A stretch of DNA of 64,000 nucleotides from NCBI RefSeq assembly GCF_019355055.1, contig NZ_CP048411.1, forward strand, positions 3,375,501 through 3,439,500, written 5' to 3'. This document shows, piece after piece, positions 19,622-28,370 of the stretch; within the stretch, counting starts at the first letter, position 1; every line of letters starts with the position of its first letter. The notes beneath the pieces were generated by a model, which had not been told where the DNA came from, searched no databases, and saw only the letters and a list, made by a program, of their open reading frames with translations. The stretch is from Pseudomonas sp. MTM4. Lineage in GTDB: Bacteria > Pseudomonadota > Gammaproteobacteria > Pseudomonadales > Pseudomonadaceae. The position numbers were made by a program, and so were the translations under genes.

Positions 19622-22600
19622 TGAGTCGGTTTCGGCCACGTCCGCTGTCCCTTGCCATCTTCTGCAGCTTGTTGCCGGTGCTGGGCTGGTCCCAGACCGC
19701 GCCAGCGCCGAACGATGGCTTTTCCGTGCTGATGCAGCAGGCCGATCTCTGGCACGAACGCAATCGACTGGAAATGGCGCGTCAGGTGCTGGATCGCGCG
19801 CTGCTGGTGCGTCCGAATGCCGAAGAAGCGCTGTATCGCATGGCGCTCTACGCGCAGGACAAGCAGGCGCGGAAGCAATGGATCGAGCGCCTCCGAGCTG
19901 CCAGCCCCGATAGTCATTATTTGGCCAGCCTGAACAGCGCCGACCGCCGCGCACAGATAGACGACCGGGCGCTCGCTGCGGTGCGCCAATTGGCCAGCCG
20001 TGGCCGTACGCAGGAAGCGATCAAAGGTTATCGCGCGCTGCTGAACGGCGGCATTCCGTCGCCGGATCTTGCTTCGGAGTACTACCAGACTCTCGCCGGC
20101 GATGCGGCATCCTGGAAGGAAGGCGTGGAGGGCCTGAAGCGCCTGGCCGAAGATCAGCCCACCGATGCCGGCGTGCAACTCGCCTACGCCCGGGCACTGA
20201 CTTATCGCGAAGAGACTCGCCGTCAAGGCATCGAGCGGCTCGCCGAGCTTGCGCCGGCTTCCGCATCGGCGAGCGGCGCCTGGCGTCAGGCGCTGCTCTG
20301 GCTCTCGCCGACTGAAGCGGACCGCGCGCGCTACGAGCAGTACATGGCGGCTAATCCGCAGGATCAGGAGATTGGCCAACAGTACGAAGCGGCTATAGCG
20401 CGGGCCCAGACGGCCAAGCAGGGCCAGGAACGGGGTGCGGGTTTCACTGCGTTGAGCAAGGGCGAGACAGGCACCGCGCTGGCGAACTTCAGGGCAGCGA
20501 TCAGCAAGAACCCTAAGGACGCCGACGCGTGGGGCGGGCTTGGCGTCGTGCAGCTGCGCAATCAGCAGTACGCGCAGGCCGCTGCCAGCCTGAGCAAGGC
20601 CATCAAGCTGGCGCCCAAGAAAAAGCAGCAATGGGCCGCGGCCCTGCGCGATGCGAATTTCTATAGCCGACTGGCCGATGCACGCAAAGCACGCGATACA
20701 GGTGACATCGCAGGGGCCGAAAAGCAGGTCCGGCAACTGAAACCAGGCACGGCGGATCAACGCAGGACGGCGAATCTGCTTTTGGGCGAGTTGCTCTTGC
20801 GCGATGAACGGCCGGCCGAGGCCGAGGCCGTCTATCGGCAGAATCTGCAGGCTTCGCCGAACGATTCCGCGAGCCAGCTCGGCTTGTACAACAGCCTCCT
20901 GGGCCAACGGAATATTCAAGGCGCTGCGCAACTTCTGCGTAGCACGCCTGCACTGGCCAAGCAGAGTCTGGTTTCGGTTGAGCGAATAGAGGCCCAGGCG
21001 CTGCGCGAACGCGGCGAATCGCTGGAAAAAAACGGCGATGTCGACGGCGCGGCTCAACTCTACGCCGAGGCGCTTGCGATGGCGCCAGCCGATCCCTGGG
21101 TTCGGCTGGCCTATGCGCGTTTGCTGAACGTACAGGGCGAAGCCGAACAGGCGGAGCGGATGATGGCGCCACTCGGCCAGCGACCCGACGCCGAATCGCG
21201 CCATGCGGCGGCGCTGCTGGCAAGCGAGCAGTCGCGCTGGGACGAGGCGTCCGAATTGCTCGCGCAGGTTCCGCCTGCGCAGCAGACCCTGGAAATGCGC
21301 GAGCTGCAGCAGCGCGTGGCGGTCAACGAACGCATCGCAACCGCACGCCAGCAGGCGAGCACCGGGAACCCGGTCGTTGCCCGCCAGGCGCTGCGTGAGC
21401 TGTACGACAATGCACCAAAGGATCTGGCGGCCCGAGGACGGATTGCCGAGGCTCTGGCCGATCTCGGCGAGCCGGGACTGGCGTTGAGTCTGGTGCGTGA
21501 CGATTTGTCCGACACCGTCGACGGGCCGGTGCAAGGCTATCTGGGCCATCTCGCCGTGCTGGGCAAGACCGGTCAGAGCGCCGAGGCCGATGTGCTGATG
21601 AGGAGGCTCGCCCAGCGCGGCGAACTTACCGCGCAGGACCAGGCCAGCATCGATCAGCTGCGCGATGGGCTGGCCATTACCCAAGCCGATAATCAGCGTC
21701 TGCAAGGCGACTTCGCGGGCGCCTACGACACCCTGATGGCGCGCATCAACGTCTCGCCGGCTAACGACGAGCTGCTGCTGGCGATGGGGCGGTTGTACAA
21801 CGACGGCAAGATGTATCCGGCAGCGGCGAGCGTGTACAACCACGTCCTGCAGCGCCAGCCGAACCATGCGGAGGCCATCGAAGGCGGCGTCAATGCGGCG
21901 CTTGGCAACAAGCAGCCCGACCGCGCCCATGCGTTGCTCGCGTCCGCCACTGGCATGGACGAACCGCGCCGGCTGTTCCTGCGTGCGCGTGTTGCCCAGG
22001 CCAAGGGGCAGCATCAGCAAGCGCGCATCCTGCTGGAAAACGCTCAGCGGCAGCAACAACGGCGGTTGGCGGGGCAGGGTTCGCTGCTGCTGGCTCAGGG
22101 CGCCCGGCCATTCGTCCAGACCAATCCCTTCCGCAAGGCCAGCGACCCTTCAGCCTATTCGGTGGCGGCGGTCGACAGCTCGCTGCCCGCTTATCTGCAG
22201 CGCCAGCCGTTCGCCGGTGCCGCCACGCAATCGGCGCCGGTGGGCGACCCGCTGCTACGCGATATCGGCAGAGCCCTCACGGAAGTGAGCGAGCAGACCG
22301 CATCGTTCGTTTCCGTCGGTGGCCAGCTGCGTGCCCGCGATGGCGAGGCAGGCCTGAGCAAGCTCACCGAATTCTCGGCACCGATGACGCTTTCCACCGT
22401 GCCGCTGGAGTCGGGGCGACTGGAAGTGACGGCGACGCCGGTGAGCCTCAGTGCGGGTACGGCCAGCGATTCGGCGGCTACACGTTTTGGCAGTCATGCT
22501 ATCCCGGCGGGTCTCGTCAACGGCTCGGCCAATGCCTTCCGCTTGGCTGTCGAAACGGATTACCAGACACGGCTGCAGGTACGCACCCAGCAGGTGTTCC

Positions 22601-23670
22601 AGAGTGAAAACCGAGCGCTCACCGCTCAGGAGCGTGCCGAGCTGCTGTCCACCAGCCGCGAGGAGATGGCATCAGGCATTCAACAGGGGCTGATCGCCGA
22701 AGGCCTGTCAGTCGAGGACGCCACGGCAGTTCGCAACAATTTGCTTGCGAACACGCCGGAGAAGCTGCTGGACAGCTACAAACCCGGTTCGCAGAACGAG
22801 GCCGGCGTTGCCCTCAACTTGGCCTACAAGGGCGATCTGATCAGCGCAGACATCGGCACCACGCCGTTGGGCTTCAGCCAGACCAATATCGTCGGCGGGA
22901 TCAAGGTCTCGCCGAAGCTGGGCCAGAATGGCCGGCTGGACATTGACGTCCATCGCCGCGCGGTCACCGACAGCCTGCTGTCCTATGCGGGCTCGAAGGA
23001 CCCGCTGACCGGCAAGGAATGGGGGGCCGTAACGCGCACCGGCGCCGGCATACAGTACAGCTACGATAACGGCAGCGCAGGGTTCTATGTCGGCGGCAAG
23101 GCCGATCGTTACGCCGGGAAAAACGTCGTCGACAACACCGGCCTGGGTTTCAGTAGCGGTATCTACGTCCGGCCGATTCAGGAACAGGATCGCCAGCTGC
23201 AAGTCGGGGTTGGTCTGGACTGGATGAGCTTCGACAAGAACCTTGGTTTTTATACCTCGGGTCATGGCGGTTATTTCAGTCCGGAAAACTACGTGGGCGT
23301 CTCGCTGCCGGTGCAGTGGACGCAGTCGTTCGGCAAGCGCTGGGGCATGCAGGTTGGTGGCGCGCTGGGTTACCAGTCCTACAGTCAGGACAGCGCCGAT
23401 TATTTCCCCAACGACTCCGAAATGCAGGGCGCGCTGGAGGCAGTGCAGGCGGTGGTCAGCGAGTATGTCACCGACTACAGCGTCCAGGTACAGAGCCGAT
23501 ACAGCGGGCAAAGCGAGAGCGGTATGGCGGTCAACCTGCGCGGCAAACTCGAATACAAGCTCGGCGATCAGACCAAGGTTGGCGGTGCGCTGGGCTATGA
23601 CAGTTTCGGTGAGTACAAAGAGACCACCGGCTCGATCTACATCAAACACAACCTGGAGAAACTGCCTTGA
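19618..23670 (+). CDS. bcsC: Cellulose synthase outer-membrane export subunit BcsC
   Basis: Exports the glucan across the periplasm and outer membrane. The 1350 residues comprise a signal peptide (about 1-25), a long alpha-helical TPR solenoid (about 30-850, with repeats such as ADAWGGLGVVQLRNQQYAQA), a linker, and a C-terminal beta-barrel of the BcsC_C type (about 1000-1350, alternating aromatic strands ending KHNLEKLP). Length is slightly above the usual 1150-1300. It starts in an ATGA overlap with bcsAB and ends in a TTGA overlap with bcsD. Confidence 0.92.
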   Translation: MMSRFRPRPLSLAIFCSLLPVLGWSQTAPAPNDGFSVLMQQADLWHERNRLEMARQVLDRALLVRPNAEEALYRMALYAQDKQARKQWIERLRAASPDSHYLASLNSADRRAQIDDRALAAVRQLASRGRTQEAIKGYRALLNGGIPSPDLASEYYQTLAGDAASWKEGVEGLKRLAEDQPTDAGVQLAYARALTYREETRRQGIERLAELAPASASASGAWRQALLWLSPTEADRARYEQYMAANPQDQEIGQQYEAAIARAQTAKQGQERGAGFTALSKGETGTALANFRAAISKNPKDADAWGGLGVVQLRNQQYAQAAASLSKAIKLAPKKKQQWAAALRDANFYSRLADARKARDTGDIAGAEKQVRQLKPGTADQRRTANLLLGELLLRDERPAEAEAVYRQNLQASPNDSASQLGLYNSLLGQRNIQGAAQLLRSTPALAKQSLVSVERIEAQALRERGESLEKNGDVDGAAQLYAEALAMAPADPWVRLAYARLLNVQGEAEQAERMMAPLGQRPDAESRHAAALLASEQSRWDEASELLAQVPPAQQTLEMRELQQRVAVNERIATARQQASTGNPVVARQALRELYDNAPKDLAARGRIAEALADLGEPGLALSLVRDDLSDTVDGPVQGYLGHLAVLGKTGQSAEADVLMRRLAQRGELTAQDQASIDQLRDGLAITQADNQRLQGDFAGAYDTLMARINVSPANDELLLAMGRLYNDGKMYPAAASVYNHVLQRQPNHAEAIEGGVNAALGNKQPDRAHALLASATGMDEPRRLFLRARVAQAKGQHQQARILLENAQRQQQRRLAGQGSLLLAQGARPFVQTNPFRKASDPSAYSVAAVDSSLPAYLQRQPFAGAATQSAPVGDPLLRDIGRALTEVSEQTASFVSVGGQLRARDGEAGLSKLTEFSAPMTLSTVPLESGRLEVTATPVSLSAGTASDSAATRFGSHAIPAGLVNGSANAFRLAVETDYQTRLQVRTQQVFQSENRALTAQERAELLSTSREEMASGIQQGLIAEGLSVEDATAVRNNLLANTPEKLLDSYKPGSQNEAGVALNLAYKGDLISADIGTTPLGFSQTNIVGGIKVSPKLGQNGRLDIDVHRRAVTDSLLSYAGSKDPLTGKEWGAVTRTGAGIQYSYDNGSAGFYVGGKADRYAGKNVVDNTGLGFSSGIYVRPIQEQDRQLQVGVGLDWMSFDKNLGFYTSGHGGYFSPENYVGVSLPVQWTQSFGKRWGMQVGGALGYQSYSQDSADYFPNDSEMQGALEAVQAVVSEYVTDYSVQVQSRYSGQSESGMAVNLRGKLEYKLGDQTKVGGALGYDSFGEYKETTGSIYIKHNLEKLP

Positions 23671-24137
23671 CCTCGGCTAACCCAATCGAAACACGCAGCC
23701 TGGCGTACCTGGCCAAGCAGCGCGGCAGTGCCCAGGGCCTTCCCATGCTGCAGGCGCTGGTCGGAGAAATGTTCGATTCGGCGGGCGAGCACGATGGTTG
23801 TGCGTTCATGCGCCATGTAGGTCGCCGTATGGCCAACGAGCTTGGAACGCCGAGCGCGAGCACGCTCGAAGCACTCGAAGAGGCTATCAACAACCAATGG
23901 CTCGGCATGGACTGGGGCTGGGTAACCCTGACCACCGATGGAAGAAGCCTGACGCTGACCCACGGCGCCTATCCCGGTGCGGGCGGCGGCTCCAGCCAAT
24001 GGCAAGCAGCGATGGCGGCGTTGCTGGAAGGCTTGTATGAGGCCTGGCTGGTGGTGCTCGGTGAAGGTGCGCCGTTGAGGGTCAGCTGTACGGAACAGGT
24101 CGAAATGGCGTTGGTGTTCCGCTGCCATGGCGCCTAG
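23667..24137 (+). CDS. bcsD: Cellulose synthase subunit BcsD (TTG start)
   Basis: Periplasmic 156-residue protein of the BcsD/AcsD family. In acetic acid bacteria it forms octameric rings through which glucan chains pass and it aids crystalline packing. Recognisable by the ending LYEAWLVVLGEGAPLRV and by position between bcsC and bcsZ. The start is TTG in a TTGA overlap with the bcsC stop, supported by GGAG eight bases upstream; the next ATGs lie well inside the domain. No signal peptide is visible, as in other BcsD. Overlaps bcsZ by 11 bases. Confidence 0.88.
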   Translation: MTSANPIETRSLAYLAKQRGSAQGLPMLQALVGEMFDSAGEHDGCAFMRHVGRRMANELGTPSASTLEALEEAINNQWLGMDWGWVTLTTDGRSLTLTHGAYPGAGGGSSQWQAAMAALLEGLYEAWLVVLGEGAPLRVSCTEQVEMALVFRCHGA

Positions 24138-25161
24138 AAGCTGGATTGTGGTCCTGTTGCTTGGCATCAGCCTGTGTAGCTCCCTGGCTTATGGCGCGCC
24201 AGAAAAGCTCTGCCCGGCGGACTGGGATCAGTACCGCCAACGCTTCATGGCTTCCGACGGGCGCATTCAGGATACCGGTAACGGCAATATCAGCCACTCC
24301 GAAGGCCAAGGCTGGGGCATGTTGTTTGCCGTTGCCGCAGGCGACCGGGAAGCTTTCGACAGGCTCTGGCGCTGGACCGATACGACGCTTCGCCGCCAGG
24401 ACGTTGCGCTTTTTTCGTGGCGTTACGATCCGGCCGGGGCGCCGCCGATTGCGGATCTCAACGACGCGAGCGATGGCGATGTGCTGATCGCCTGGGCGTT
24501 GCTGCGCGCTGGCCAGCGCTGGGGGGATGCCGAGCTACTGCTGAAGTCAGGTGAAATCCGTGATGCGATTACCCAGCGATTGGTCAGGCGCATTCAGGGT
24601 TACACCACGCTATTGGCCGGAATCGAGGGGTTCGATCAGCCGGCTGGAACGGTCATCAACCTTTCCTATCTGGTCATCCCGGCGTTCGTCGAATTCGACC
24701 GCGTCGACCATCAAGGGCCTTGGAAAGACTTGTTGAGCGATGCGCCGCGCCTGCTCAAGCTGGCGCGGTTCGGAAAGTACGACCTGCCGCCGGATTGGCT
24801 GCTATTGCCGGATCGCGGCCGTCCGTATCCAGCCGGTGGTTGGCCTGAGCGTTTCAGTTTCGATGCGGTGCGAATCCCGCTGTACTACCGCTGGGGCGGC
24901 GTCGATGCGAAGGAACCCGACCTGCTCAAGCCGTTCGACCGCTTCTGGCGCAGCGAAGGCAAACAGCGGCCACCGGCATGGATAAACCTTGACGATGGGT
25001 CGGTTGCGCCGTATCCGATATCCACGGGCGTGGCAGCCATTCATGCTTATCTGACAGGCGCGCCCGCGCCTGCATCTCCGGTAGGCACGGAAGACTACTA
25101 TTCGGCTTCCCTGTATCTGCTTGCGCAGCTTGCCGGCGGCGGCTGTAAGACTGACAACTAA
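24127..25161 (+). CDS. bcsZ: Cellulose-operon endoglucanase BcsZ (GH8)
   Basis: Secreted or periplasmic family 8 glycoside hydrolase that cleaves beta-1,4-glucan and is needed for proper cellulose output. The 344 residues start with a signal peptide (1-23, LAYGAPEKLC). They contain the catalytic acid in NISHSEGQGWGM (E59) and the conserved DASDGDVLIAWALLRAG (113-129). Last gene of the bcs run, followed by a short hairpin before the convergent yheT-like gene. No bcsE, bcsF or bcsG was found, so phosphoethanolamine decoration of cellulose is not expected from this locus. Confidence 0.93.
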   Translation: MAPRSWIVVLLLGISLCSSLAYGAPEKLCPADWDQYRQRFMASDGRIQDTGNGNISHSEGQGWGMLFAVAAGDREAFDRLWRWTDTTLRRQDVALFSWRYDPAGAPPIADLNDASDGDVLIAWALLRAGQRWGDAELLLKSGEIRDAITQRLVRRIQGYTTLLAGIEGFDQPAGTVINLSYLVIPAFVEFDRVDHQGPWKDLLSDAPRLLKLARFGKYDLPPDWLLLPDRGRPYPAGGWPERFSFDAVRIPLYYRWGGVDAKEPDLLKPFDRFWRSEGKQRPPAWINLDDGSVAPYPISTGVAAIHAYLTGAPAPASPVGTEDYYSASLYLLAQLAGGGCKTDN

Positions 25162-25183
25162 CGGATGGGGCGTCCCCTGTCAG
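25151..25183. terminator. Hairpin between bcsZ and the yheT-like gene
   Basis: GGGG-CGT-CCCC (25167-25177) is nested within CTGACA (25151-25156) and TGTCAG (25178-25183). It lies between two convergent genes and may act as a bidirectional terminator. There is no T-run, so this is tentative. Confidence 0.35.
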
Positions 25184-25187
25184 TTGA

Positions 25188-26207
25188 TCAACAGCCGGAC
25201 AGCCATCCCGGTATCCGCCGCTCCAGGTAGTAGCGCGGCCTGGTCGGCGAGCCTTCGACGAAGCCGACGTGGCCGCCGCTGCGGTGCAGCTCCAGCGTGG
25301 TGGTGGCCGAGAGTTCGGCCGGCTCGGGCACGCTGTGACGGAACACGAAGGGGTCGTCCTCGGCCTGGATCAGCAGGGTCGGGATGCTGATGTCGGGTAA
25401 AAAGTAGCGGCTCGAAGCGCGCCGGTAGTAGTCGCTGGCATCGCTATAGCCGTGCAACGGCGCAGTGAAGCGGCCGTCGAAATCCCAGAAGGTGCGCATG
25501 CCTCGCAACGAGCCGAGGCGTTGGAGTGTCGATAGATGTTCGGCGTTGCCTAGGCTGGTAAAAAGGCGCTGTTTGTCCTTCACATACGCCACCATCTCAC
25601 GCATGAAATGCGCCTGGTACACGCGCGAAAAGCCGATGCCGATGCGGTCGGCGCACTGGTCCAGCCGGAACGGCACCGAAACCGCCACGGCTTTGTGCAG
25701 CGGCGTCGTGCTTCCGGTTTCGCCGAGATACTTGAGCAGCACATTACCGCCCAATGAATAGCCGACCGCATGGAGCGGCGCCAGTGGCCGTATGGCCTGC
25801 AGATGGGCGACGACTTCGGTCAGGTCGTCGCTGGCGCCGGAGTGATAGGCGCGCGGCAGCAGGTTCGGTTCGCCGGAACAGCCGCGCCAGTTGACGGCGA
25901 CGCTGGCCCAGTTCCGCTCGGCCAGTTGCCGTTGCAGGCCCAGCACATAGTGCGAGTTGGACGAGCCGGTCAGGCCGTGCAGGATCAGCACCAGAGGCGC
26001 CGTCGGATCGTGCGGGCCATGCCAGTCGAGGTCGATGAAGTCGCCATCGGCCAACCACAGGCGCTCGCGCTGGCGGGATAGTTTGGTGGCGCGACGGCAA
26101 CAGGGGTTCCATAGCGTTTGCAGATGACCGCCCGGCAGCCACCGGGCCGGCGTAAAGGTTTCGTCGCTGGCGGTACAGCAGCGGGTGTGCGGGTGCGTGG
26201 TGGTCAT
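25188..26207 (-). CDS. Alpha/beta hydrolase, YheT family
   Basis: Cytosolic 339-residue hydrolase of the YheT/ABHD1-like family. The oxyanion region is LILHGLTGSSNSHY, the nucleophile elbow GYSLGG (S151), with an acid in QAEDDPF and the base histidine in GGHVGFVEG. The N-terminal WLPGGHLQTLW is a hallmark of YheT. Substrate unknown; esterase activity is likely. Downstream of rsmD with a 37-base gap. Confidence 0.85.
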   Translation of the reverse strand: MTTTHPHTRCCTASDETFTPARWLPGGHLQTLWNPCCRRATKLSRQRERLWLADGDFIDLDWHGPHDPTAPLVLILHGLTGSSNSHYVLGLQRQLAERNWASVAVNWRGCSGEPNLLPRAYHSGASDDLTEVVAHLQAIRPLAPLHAVGYSLGGNVLLKYLGETGSTTPLHKAVAVSVPFRLDQCADRIGIGFSRVYQAHFMREMVAYVKDKQRLFTSLGNAEHLSTLQRLGSLRGMRTFWDFDGRFTAPLHGYSDASDYYRRASSRYFLPDISIPTLLIQAEDDPFVFRHSVPEPAELSATTTLELHRSGGHVGFVEGSPTRPRYYLERRIPGWLSGC

Positions 26208-26244
26208 GCTCGGGTGCGACAGGTGGAGATAACGATCAGCCAGT

Positions 26245-26838
26245 TCAGGCGTTGCGCTCCCATAGCGCGTAATGCACCGTGCCGGCCTTCTTTTCCCGGT
26301 GCAGCCGCCAGTTGCCGGGCAGGCCGAGGCTCGATGGCACGGCTTCGCTTTCGGTATAGACCCAGGCGTGGTCGGCTAGCCAACCTTTGTTTTCCAGCAG
26401 CTCGCACGTCGGTTGCAGCAGGTTCTTGTTGAACGGCGGGTCGAGGAACACCAGGTCGAAGGGCGTTGGCGACTGGGTTTCCAGATAGCGCAAGGCATCG
26501 CTCTGCAGCAACTGGCCCTGGCCACACTTGAGCGTATCCAGATGCTTGCGCAGGCTGGCGATGGCGTTGGCATTCACGTCCAGCGCCAGCGCCATGCTGG
26601 CGCCGCGCGACAAGGCTTCGAGATAGAGCGCGCCGCTGCCGGTGAACGGATCGAGCACGCGGGCACCGGACATATAAGGCGCGAGCCAGTTGAACAGCGT
26701 TTCGCGCACCCGATCCGGCGTCGGGCGCAGGCCTTCGGCGTCGGGAAAACCGAAGCGCCGGCTGCGCCATTCGCCGCCGATGATGCGCAGCTGGCCCTGG
26801 CCGCCATGGGCGGACGGGCGAATGGGTGGGTTGGCCAT
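26245..26838 (-). CDS. rsmD: 16S rRNA m2G966 methyltransferase RsmD
   Basis: Modifies G966 of 16S rRNA in the 30S subunit. The 197-residue protein has the N-terminal RIIGGEWRSRR and RPTPDRVRETLFNWL motifs, the SAM-binding VLDPFTGSGALYLEALSRGA, and the catalytic DPPF (133-136). The ATG at 26838 shares its A with the stop of the upstream M16 gene (TGATG), favouring it over the TTG one codon earlier. RsmD sits beside ftsY in many gamma-proteobacteria. Confidence 0.93.
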   Translation of the reverse strand: MANPPIRPSAHGGQGQLRIIGGEWRSRRFGFPDAEGLRPTPDRVRETLFNWLAPYMSGARVLDPFTGSGALYLEALSRGASMALALDVNANAIASLRKHLDTLKCGQGQLLQSDALRYLETQSPTPFDLVFLDPPFNKNLLQPTCELLENKGWLADHAWVYTESEAVPSSLGLPGNWRLHREKKAGTVHYALWERNA

Positions 26839-28370
26839 CAATGCTCCGGAACGCTGCTGGGTTGCTCGAGGGGCTTGTCGCTAGGTGGCGGCAATGGTTT
26901 CTGCTCCACCTCCGGGCCCGCCGTGACGATGACGAAACCGTCCGCGTCGAGGTGTTCGTTCATCGCTGTTCTGACCTCTTCGACCGACAGCGCCTGGACC
27001 TGTTGCATGAAGTCTTCGAGATAGGTCAGCGGCAGGTCGTAGAAGCCAATGCTGCCCAGCTGGCCAACGATGTCGGCGTTGCTGGCGGTAGACAACGGAA
27101 AGCTGCCGGCGATCTCGCGCTTGCTGCGCTCCAGCTCGGCTTGGGTCGGGCCATCTTCGAGGAACTGCGCGACCAGTCGCTGCACCAGCTGCAGCGTGCC
27201 ATCGGCCAGTTCGGCGCGGGTCTGCAGGTTGATCATGAAAGGGCCGTTGGTCTGCATGGGACTGAAGCCCGAATAGACGCCGTAGGTCAGGCCGCGCTTT
27301 TCACGTACTTCTTCCATCAGCCGGGTACCGAAGCCGCCGCCGCCAAGAATCTGGTTGCCCAGATAGAGCGCAGCGTAGTCCGGATGGCCACGGGGGATGC
27401 CGAGTTGCGCCAGCAGCAGGTGGGTCTGGTTGGACGGAAAGTCGATGTGCTCGTGCGTGGCTGCGGGCTGCTGCGGCGTGGGCGGTGGCGGCAACGCGGC
27501 GCCTTGGGGCAGGGCGGCAGACACCTGCGCGGCGATCGCCTCGGCCTCTTCGCGGCTGAGGTCGCCGACCAGCGCGATCACCACATTGCCGGCGGTGTAG
27601 GCCCTGGCGTGGAAGTCGCGCAGCTGCGGGGTGTCGATGCCGGGAATGGATTCAGGCGTGCCTTCGCTGGGGTGTGCGTAGGGATGGTCTTGGTACAGCT
27701 GCTCGAACAGCTCCAGACTGGCCAGCTTGCCGGGGTTCTGCTTCTGGAACTCGAAGCCGGTCAGGATCTGGTTCTTGATGCGTTGCAGCGCATCCTCTGG
27801 GAAGGTCGGCTGGCCGACCACCTGGCTGAACAGTTCCAGCGCTGGTTGGCGTTTGCCCGCTGCACTCAGGCTGCGCAGGCTGGTGATCGCCATGTCACGG
27901 TAGGAGCCGTTGCCGAAGTCGGCGCCCAGATCCTCGAAGCCTTCGGCAATGGCGGTGACATCCTTGCCCTCGATGCCTTCGTTGAGCATGGCGTTGGTCA
28001 ACATCGCCAGGCCGGGTGTGGCGCCGTCCTGGCTGCTGCCGGCGGCGAAGGTCAGGCGCAGGTCGAACATCGGTAGCTGACGGGCTTCGACGAACAGCAC
28101 CTTGGCGCCGCCTTCGGTCTGCCAGCTCTGGATATCCAACTCGCGACGGGGCAAAGGCTGGTCGCCCAGTTCGGCAAGCGACTCCAGGCGGGTTTCGTCC
28201 TGCTCGGCCTTGGCGATGGCCTGGCCGGATTCGGCGGGTGTCGCGACGTTCTTCGCCGGGGGGATGACCGCAGCGGTATCGCCGGTTTCGCTGTCGCAGG
28301 CGGCCAGCCCCAGGGTGCCGAGCAGGACCAGGCCGAGCAGGCCGCGACGCAATAGGGTGCGATCACTCAT
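26838..28370 (-). CDS. M16-family lipoprotein lacking the zinc motif (peptidase partner)
   Basis: Predicted envelope lipoprotein of 510 residues: a hydrophobic N-terminus ends in the lipobox LAAC. It has the M16 (pitrilysin/insulinase) fold signatures, but the HxxEH zinc site is replaced by LAMLTNAMLNEG, so it should be proteolytically silent. Family precedent is a heterodimer of an active and an inactive M16 subunit. The active one is encoded immediately upstream with an eight-base overlap. The start MSDRTLLRRG at 28370 gives a clean lipoprotein signal. Confidence 0.85.
   Translation of the reverse strand: MSDRTLLRRGLLGLVLLGTLGLAACDSETGDTAAVIPPAKNVATPAESGQAIAKAEQDETRLESLAELGDQPLPRRELDIQSWQTEGGAKVLFVEARQLPMFDLRLTFAAGSSQDGATPGLAMLTNAMLNEGIEGKDVTAIAEGFEDLGADFGNGSYRDMAITSLRSLSAAGKRQPALELFSQVVGQPTFPEDALQRIKNQILTGFEFQKQNPGKLASLELFEQLYQDHPYAHPSEGTPESIPGIDTPQLRDFHARAYTAGNVVIALVGDLSREEAEAIAAQVSAALPQGAALPPPPTPQQPAATHEHIDFPSNQTHLLLAQLGIPRGHPDYAALYLGNQILGGGGFGTRLMEEVREKRGLTYGVYSGFSPMQTNGPFMINLQTRAELADGTLQLVQRLVAQFLEDGPTQAELERSKREIAGSFPLSTASNADIVGQLGSIGFYDLPLTYLEDFMQQVQALSVEEVRTAMNEHLDADGFVIVTAGPEVEQKPLPPPSDKPLEQPSSVPEH

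Noticed and set aside
19576..22059. An 827-residue antisense open frame opposite bcsC
   Set aside because: It is a high-G+C shadow: no family resemblance, and bcsC has clear TPR sequence on the other strand. The same applies to the 586-residue frame opposite dctB (1594-3354).
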